DNA of 10,110 nucleotides from Nitrososphaerales archaeon TH1920 (GTDB lineage: Archaea; Thermoproteota; Nitrososphaeria; Nitrososphaerales; Nitrososphaeraceae). Both the position numbers and the translations under genes were made by a program. Numbering within the stretch: the first letter of the stretch is position 1; each line of letters begins with the position of its first letter. The DNA is taken from the NCBI GenBank assembly GCA_014523495.1, contig JAATVM010000084.1, forward strand, positions 1 through 10,110. The letters run 5' to 3'. The notes beneath the pieces are model-generated. The model was not told the DNA's origin. It made no database searches and saw only the letters and a list, made by a program, of their open reading frames with translations. This document shows positions 6,239 to 10,110 of the stretch, piece after piece.

Positions 6239-7426
6239 CTATGTAATGATTTTTCTTATGAGAGGAGAAGTAGGACGGTTAATAATCGAGTTATAGAGTA
6301 AGATATGCTTATTGGCAACTTCTTTCCAGAGTAGATTCTTTCTAAAGTTCATCACCGAATCTTTGTATCTCTTATAATCCACTTTAAGTTTTAGAAGAGC
6401 TTTTGAGAATTCAACTGGATTACGGTCTACTGAAATACCCAGCCCCATATCGGAAAACTCCTTGAAAAATTCTATCTTGCTTGAAATGAAAGGAAGTCCA
6501 TGAGCTAATCCATCGAACATAGTACCTGAACCAGAAGCTACCTTGTAAGGGAGGATAAGAGCATCGGCACAATAGAAGAGCAATGACAAGTCGCTGTCAC
6601 TAAGAAATCCCCTGTTCAGGTTAATCACACCTGGATTTTCAAATTTACCTTTTAGTCTTTCTCTATTGTAATGGTTTCTTGAGGTGTTTATTACAACTTT
6701 CCAGCCCTTGGGTACCTTCATCTTTCCAATTACATCCCATCCCTTGGTTGCAGTCATAAAACCTACGGCAAGTGCAATGTTGGTATCTTCAGGAAGTAAA
6801 AACATCTTTCTTGCTTCCTTTCTATCAAGTGGAGGTGAAATGCTGGGTTCTGCGCCATGATATATCAAAGAACTTCCTGGAATAATATTCGCTAGATATT
6901 TAGAAAAGACGACTCCAGCTTTATTGGGACCTATCTTTCGTCTATTTAGCGAATTAAATGAACCATAATTTACAAGATGAGTCCAGTAGTCGTACGCCAT
7001 TCTAAGGAAAGTACCTACGCGCCCAAACTTGCTATGATTTAAAGGAACTACCAATCTCATCCACTGACTAAAAGTATAAGCCGAATGGAAAGTAGTGACT
7101 ACTGGAACATTGCACTCATGGTAAAAAGATTCTATATTTGTGTGTGTTTTTCCAGGATTTATTGGATCTAAATAGATTCCATACAAGCCATGCTCATATT
7201 GCACATGGACTACGTCTGGTTGAATTTCTTTAACTATTTTTAAAAGGACTTTAGAATTATCATCGTTATCTGGCGAAATGCCCTTAAACTCCCCGTTTCC
7301 ATCCTCGTTGCATGCTACAGAAACTTGCACACCTTCACTTTTCAAGGAATCGACCAACTTCTTAGAGTAGCGGCCAACGCCACCTTGCATAGGGGGGTAC
7401 TCTGTTGAGATCATCAATATTTTCAT
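6239..7426 (-). CDS. GT4-type glycosyltransferase (GT-B fold)
   Basis: The protein has 395 residues, a normal GT-B size. The N-terminal domain opens with MKILMISTEYPPMQGGVGRY, where the glycine loop (GGVG, 15-18) follows the first strand as in GT4 acceptor domains. DVVHVQYEHG (71-80) and VPVVTTFHSAY (107-117) are further N-domain blocks. The C-terminal donor domain has the linker strand ALAVGFMTATKGWD (218-231) and the nucleotide-sugar region ALILPYKVASGSGTMFDGLA (289-308), then HGLPFISS. The usual E-x7-E motif is not intact: the second Glu is replaced by Asp (D305) and the first is absent, so donor binding may be atypical. No membrane helix; cytoplasmic or peripheral. It is followed by the GH130 gene, suggesting a shared glycan pathway (exopolysaccharide, N-glycan or a glycoside solute). 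A purine-rich AAGGTG sits 7 nt before the ATG, unusual in this window. Confidence 0.88.
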   Translation of the reverse strand: MKILMISTEYPPMQGGVGRYSKKLVDSLKSEGVQVSVACNEDGNGEFKGISPDNDDNSKVLLKIVKEIQPDVVHVQYEHGLYGIYLDPINPGKTHTNIESFYHECNVPVVTTFHSAYTFSQWMRLVVPLNHSKFGRVGTFLRMAYDYWTHLVNYGSFNSLNRRKIGPNKAGVVFSKYLANIIPGSSLIYHGAEPSISPPLDRKEARKMFLLPEDTNIALAVGFMTATKGWDVIGKMKVPKGWKVVINTSRNHYNRERLKGKFENPGVINLNRGFLSDSDLSLLFYCADALILPYKVASGSGTMFDGLAHGLPFISSKIEFFKEFSDMGLGISVDRNPVEFSKALLKLKVDYKRYKDSVMNFRKNLLWKEVANKHILLYNSIINRPTSPLIRKIIT

Positions 7427-7433
7427 ATTCTTA

Positions 7434-7440
7434 CACCTTG
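7434..7440 (-). promoter_or_regulatory. Shine-Dalgarno sequence of the glycosyltransferase
   Basis: On the reverse strand CAAGGTG ends 7 nt before the ATG at 7426. Most genes here seem to lack a Shine-Dalgarno sequence, so this one supports the start and implies a true 5' leader for this transcript. Confidence 0.5.
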
Positions 7441-7474
7441 AAATTTAATAATAAACAATGAATGTATGCACATC

Positions 7475-7486
7475 ATGATATATCAT
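7475..7486. promoter_or_regulatory. perfect 12-bp palindrome, possible operator or TATA
   Basis: ATGATATATCAT is its own reverse complement. It lies 49-60 bp upstream of the glycosyltransferase start. The central GATATATC could serve as a bidirectional TATA core or as a binding site for a dimeric repressor. On the forward strand it is at leaderless distance (23-34 nt) from the ATG of a 19-codon frame at 7509. Confidence 0.4.
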
Positions 7487-7648
7487 CCTTTGTGTTTATA
7501 TTTGACGTATGACAAAGACGAGAATCGCATTTTACAAGTGGCTTAGACTTTCTCGTAATTTTCATTGATTGTGTAGAGAAAGATAACTGAAACTTTAGGG
7601 AAAAAGGAATTTCTAAGTTGATTTAGTCGCACAATAATGTTGTAATAA

Positions 7649-7837
7649 CATTGGAGTCTAACAATTATTTTACTGGTTGTCGGTATTGTAGCGTCATTTT
7701 ATTATCTAGATGACGCAGAAGGAAGATACTGGAGTTATGACAAAATTTCAAGTTTCATAACTATATACTATCTGAAGAGATCAAGTACAAGATCCTACTT
7801 CCTTCAACAGCATAAAATTGAAGTCGTATATCCTTAA
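7649..7837 (+). pseudogene. membrane-protein-like frame lacking a start codon
   Basis: The frame is open for 62 codons between TAA 7646 and TAA 7835 and reads like a real protein end. A hydrophobic helix (LTIILLVVGIVASFYYL) is followed by DDAEGRYWSYDKISSFITIYYL and a basic, polar tail (KRSSTRSYFLQQHKIEVV). No ATG, GTG or TTG lies in frame before or within the helix; only CTG (7673) or ATT (7664, 7667) could serve. It is therefore either a truncated gene whose 5' part is lost, a gene using a rare start, or chance. A 7-bp inverted repeat (GCGTCAT 7691-7697, ATGACGC 7710-7716) lies inside it. No family is recognised. Confidence 0.35.
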
Positions 7838-7944
7838 TACTTGACTATTGACATCGTATAATTGCACCTATGTAGTTATGGAAATGATTTGAATAAAGAT
7901 GGAACATGTCTAAACGTTCTTAAGTCTATGACGTCCATGACATA

Positions 7945-8169
7945 ATGATTATAATGACACAGAATACCAGATATTTAATTAGCTTAGTTGACAAGTGCAG
8001 GGAAGAAAGCGATATAGGACAGCGAAGTACCATTTTAGAATTCATAAATTCTTTACTGCCTGCAGAAACAAAGATAAGGATTCCATCCCTTATTACAAAT
8101 AGTGGCATAGATAACATATTGAGTGCTATAGAAGTGAGATTATCACCGCCGGTCTACAATCTCTCATAA
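7945..8169 (+). CDS. small hypothetical helical protein
   Basis: The frame encodes 74 residues from ATG 7945, or 71 from ATG 7954, which gives a more natural N-terminus (MTQNTRYLISLVDKCREE). Composition is balanced and soluble: a first helix (about 8-20), a second (STILEFINSLLP, 28-39), a strand-like segment (TKIRIPSLI) and a third helix (GIDNILSAIEVRL). No metal-binding, membrane or catalytic motif is seen. It points the same way as the cyclase gene 200 nt downstream, so it could belong to the same region functionally, but no promoter or Shine-Dalgarno sequence could be assigned. A reverse-strand frame over the same bases is taken as its shadow because its translation is less protein-like. 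Confidence 0.5.
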   Translation: MIIMTQNTRYLISLVDKCREESDIGQRSTILEFINSLLPAETKIRIPSLITNSGIDNILSAIEVRLSPPVYNLS

Positions 8170-8216
8170 AAGTTCATTACACTCACGTTTAAGACTAATA
8201 AAGTGGACCAAGCGAC

Positions 8217-8237
8217 TCGAATTCTGTTAAAATTCGA
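8217..8237. repeat. 7-bp inverted repeat
   Basis: TCGAATT (8217-8223) and AATTCGA (8231-8237) are exact reverse complements around a 7-base loop. It lies 48 nt after the small helical gene and 130 nt before the cyclase gene. It could be a transcript-end structure or an operator; no T-run follows directly. Confidence 0.45.
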
Positions 8238-8340
8238 AATTGTCAAAGATTTTAACCGCGAATTATGAAATAGAAATCTATATCTGAATTAGAATTATAA
8301 GCTAATTTGTATAGTAATAAGCTTCTTGACTCACTATCAA

Positions 8341-8350
8341 CTATATCTTA
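8341..8350 (+). promoter_or_regulatory. TATA box of the cyclase-receiver gene
   Basis: CTATATCTTA lies 20-29 nt before the ATG at 8370. This is leaderless spacing and supports that start over the in-frame ATG at 8418. Because the kinase start overlaps the cyclase stop, this is probably the promoter of both genes. Confidence 0.45.
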
Positions 8351-8369
8351 GATTGCCTAATAGCTATTC

Positions 8370-9557
8370 ATGGTATTGAGTGAGGAGCTAAATAGTGGTA
8401 AGAGATTAGTCACCAGTATGTCTCCTCTAAGCCATTTCAATATTATAAAAGGAGGAGATGAAGAAAAACTACCAAGACAGAATTTGAAAAAAAATGAAGT
8501 CAATTTTTCCAACAAGTCAGAGAGTTATTGCGTTTCGGTTGTAGATATAGTTGGATCTACACAAATCACTTCAAAACTATATAACCGCAAGAAAATAGAG
8601 ATTTTCTATGCAGTCTTTATCAATGAAGTTGCTGATATTGTGAAGAATCACAATGGGAGAATATTAAAAACTGTTGGTGATGGTGTCATATTCTTCTTTC
8701 CAGAAACCTCAAGCGTAGAAAATGTTAAATCATTCAGAGATGCAATAGAGTGTTTACTTAATTTAGTATCATCCCGGCCTATAATAAACACTAAACTCCA
8801 TAAAGAAGTGCTTCCAGAGATCTCCTATAGAATTAGCGCAGATTATGGCAGGTTGGAAGTCGCCATGTCTGGAGAAACTAGTGCTTCCTACGATCTCTTT
8901 GGACCAACATTGAACTTTTGTTCCAAGATGAACAAAAACGCACCAGCAAATGGTATAGTCATAGGAGGTGACTTGTGGAGGATTGTAAATTCCTTTTCCA
9001 GTCTTGCAAATAGTTACTACTTTCAAGAATTAAAAAAAATGGCTTGGAAAACAAGCAGGTATACATATCCTATTTACCTACTTCGACAAACCGAAAGTAG
9101 AAAGCCTATAAAAAATACAATCTTGAAGATGAGCAAGGCTTATATGGACAAAATTAGTATCATCCATAAACCACTGACCATTATGCTAGTAGATGATGAT
9201 CCATCCATTTCGTTTCTATTTACACAGTATATAAAATCAGCAGGTATGGTTGTCAACTCATTTACTAACCCTGAAAAGGCCTTGGAGCACTTTATCGAAT
9301 CAAATAATTGTCATTATGACCTGGTAATTACGGACATACGGATGTCACAGCTAAATGGATTTGAATTCTATCAACAATTAAAGAGTATTGATCCAACTAT
9401 TCAAATAATTTTTGTAACTGCCCTGGATATTGCTGAAGAAATCACTACATTAATGCCCGACGTAGAGGCAAACCAATTCATTGTCAAGCCCGTAAACCCT
9501 AGTGTGTTGATAGATACTATCAAACAACACGCAAAACGCCGTATTGATGGAGAATAG
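8370..9557 (+). CDS. class III adenylate/guanylate cyclase with C-terminal receiver domain
   Basis: The protein has 395 residues and two domains. After about 50 polar residues, a class III cyclase catalytic domain spans about 52-240: SVVDIVGST gives the first metal Asp (D59), LKTVGDGVIFF the second (D103) with K100 three residues before it, and YDLFGPTLNFCSKM the C-terminal active-site block with D175 and N182. The position that usually carries the transition-state Arg (N-x3-R) is Lys here (K186). Residues 269-390 form a response-regulator receiver: acidic pocket DDD (275-277), phospho-acceptor D322 in ITDIRM, T350 in FVTA and K373 in VKPV are all present, so it should be phosphorylatable. 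Phosphorylation would be expected to control conversion of ATP or GTP to a cyclic nucleotide in the cytoplasm. The receiver follows the cyclase, whereas it more often precedes the output domain. A histidine kinase gene overlaps its stop codon. Confidence 0.92.
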   Translation: MVLSEELNSGKRLVTSMSPLSHFNIIKGGDEEKLPRQNLKKNEVNFSNKSESYCVSVVDIVGSTQITSKLYNRKKIEIFYAVFINEVADIVKNHNGRILKTVGDGVIFFFPETSSVENVKSFRDAIECLLNLVSSRPIINTKLHKEVLPEISYRISADYGRLEVAMSGETSASYDLFGPTLNFCSKMNKNAPANGIVIGGDLWRIVNSFSSLANSYYFQELKKMAWKTSRYTYPIYLLRQTESRKPIKNTILKMSKAYMDKISIIHKPLTIMLVDDDPSISFLFTQYIKSAGMVVNSFTNPEKALEHFIESNNCHYDLVITDIRMSQLNGFEFYQQLKSIDPTIQIIFVTALDIAEEITTLMPDVEANQFIVKPVNPSVLIDTIKQHAKRRIDGE

Positions 9558-10110
9558 TGAGCCCGTTGAAAACTAAAGAGGTAAATAGCAATCTCAAGAA
9601 CCCAATTACACGAGTTATCTTTGGTAAGCAGAATGTTATAGATACTGAAACAGGGATTTTCTACAGAGCAGGCAAGAGAATTGATACATGTATGAGTTAT
9701 ACTAGACCGTCACTTGCCCTATCCCTAAAACCAATTAAAAAGGCGTTTCTAGACGCTAAGAGGAGGGGTGTGAAGCTGAGATACATCACTGAAATCACCC
9801 ATGATAACTTTGAGTACTGCAAGGGGCTTTTGAATCTTGTTCATGAGCTTAGACATCTAGATGGTGTCAAGAGCAACTTCATGATTAGTGAAGAAGAATA
9901 TCTTGCTCCATTGGTTCAAGATAGAAGAGAAGAGGTAGCATCAGAGCTTATTCATAGCGATATAACTCAAGTTGTAGAACATGGACAGCAGATATTCGAT
10001 ACTCTAGGGAGTAAGGCTATTCCAGCTGATGAGAGACTAAAGGAACTACAAGACGGAAATATTCCATTGGAGACCAAGATCCTGGACAATCAGGATGAGA
10101 TTATAAAACA
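9557..10110 (+). CDS. probable sensor histidine kinase, N-terminal part (runs off window)
   Basis: The frame is open to the window edge, 184 complete codons from GTG 9557. That GTG shares its first base with the last base of the cyclase stop (TAGTG), the classic overlap for translational coupling; a TTG at 9566 is the alternative. The visible part is soluble with no membrane helix: GIFYRAGKRIDTCMSY, then KAFLDAKRRGVKLRYITEIT (63-82), HELRHLDGVKSNFMISEEEY (96-115) and DRREEVASELIHSDITQVVE. From memory this is the N-terminal sensing region of a large kinase family in Nitrososphaerales; its alternating helix/strand pattern recalls phospholipase D-like or TrmB C-terminal sensor folds. The H-box and ATPase domain would lie beyond 10110 and were not seen, so the kinase call rests on this resemblance and on the receiver-bearing neighbour. 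It is the likely phosphate donor to that receiver. Confidence 0.75.
   Translation, partial: MSPLKTKEVNSNLKNPITRVIFGKQNVIDTETGIFYRAGKRIDTCMSYTRPSLALSLKPIKKAFLDAKRRGVKLRYITEITHDNFEYCKGLLNLVHELRHLDGVKSNFMISEEEYLAPLVQDRREEVASELIHSDITQVVEHGQQIFDTLGSKAIPADERLKELQDGNIPLETKILDNQDEIIK

Larger units (their letters stand above)
7427..7944. other. mostly non-coding spacer between divergent genes
   Basis: This 518-nt stretch lies between the glycosyltransferase (reverse) and the next forward gene and should hold both promoters. Apart from the palindrome, the Shine-Dalgarno site and the membrane-like frame given separately, it holds a 19-codon frame at 7509-7568 (ATG to TGA; MTKTRIAFYKWLRLSRNFH) starting 22 nt after the palindrome. 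I saw no tRNA or other RNA gene in it. Confidence 0.5.

Noticed and set aside
8449..8484. AAGGAGGAG directly before an ATG, like a strong ribosome binding site and internal start
   Set aside because: The ATG follows with no spacer, its frame closes after nine codons, and the bases encode the cyclase N-terminal region in its own frame.
8769..9026. Reverse-strand 85-codon frame within the cyclase gene
   Set aside because: Antisense shadow of the cyclase active-site region; no start context or motif.

Overview
The window looks like chromosomal DNA of an ammonia-oxidising archaeon of the Nitrososphaerota (Thaumarchaeota), most likely a low-GC Nitrososphaerales such as Nitrosocosmicus. This placement is an inference. 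It rests on strong AT richness, long gene-poor spacers, monocistronic genes with a TATA-like element about 20-32 nt before the ATG and little Shine-Dalgarno signal, and a C-terminal sensor-kinase gene of a type greatly expanded in that group. No tRNA, rRNA, CRISPR array, transposase or integrase was seen.

Layout. Positions 132-914 (+) encode an exported or membrane-anchored protein of unknown function. Positions 915-2288 are a 1.4 kb gene-poor stretch holding a strong hairpin, an unassigned TATA box, a short tandem repeat, a possible one-helix membrane microprotein (1847-1972, TTG start) and a broken reverse-strand reading frame. Positions 2289-3083 (+) encode a 264-residue protein with what looks like a PD-(D/E)XK nuclease core. 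A doubtful ORF and a possible 35-residue membrane microprotein follow. Positions 3612-4262 (-) encode an NADP-binding oxidoreductase of the NADPH:F420 reductase type. Positions 4541-4975 (+) encode a small protein with a zinc-binding-like Cys/His cluster.

Positions 5215-7426 (-) hold a family 4 glycosyltransferase followed on the same strand by a GH130 glycoside phosphorylase/hydrolase-like protein, a probable two-gene carbohydrate unit (exopolysaccharide, glycan or compatible-solute metabolism cannot be told apart here). Positions 7427-7944 are mostly non-coding, with a perfect palindrome and a membrane-protein-like frame that lacks a start codon. Positions 7945-8169 (+) encode a small helical hypothetical protein.

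The right end is the clearest functional unit. Positions 8370-9557 (+) encode a class III nucleotidyl cyclase with a C-terminal response-regulator receiver domain, and a probable sensor histidine kinase begins at the GTG that shares one base with its stop codon. This arrangement predicts a translationally coupled two-component system whose output is a cyclic nucleotide. The kinase runs off the window before its catalytic core, so its class rests on recognition of its N-terminal region.
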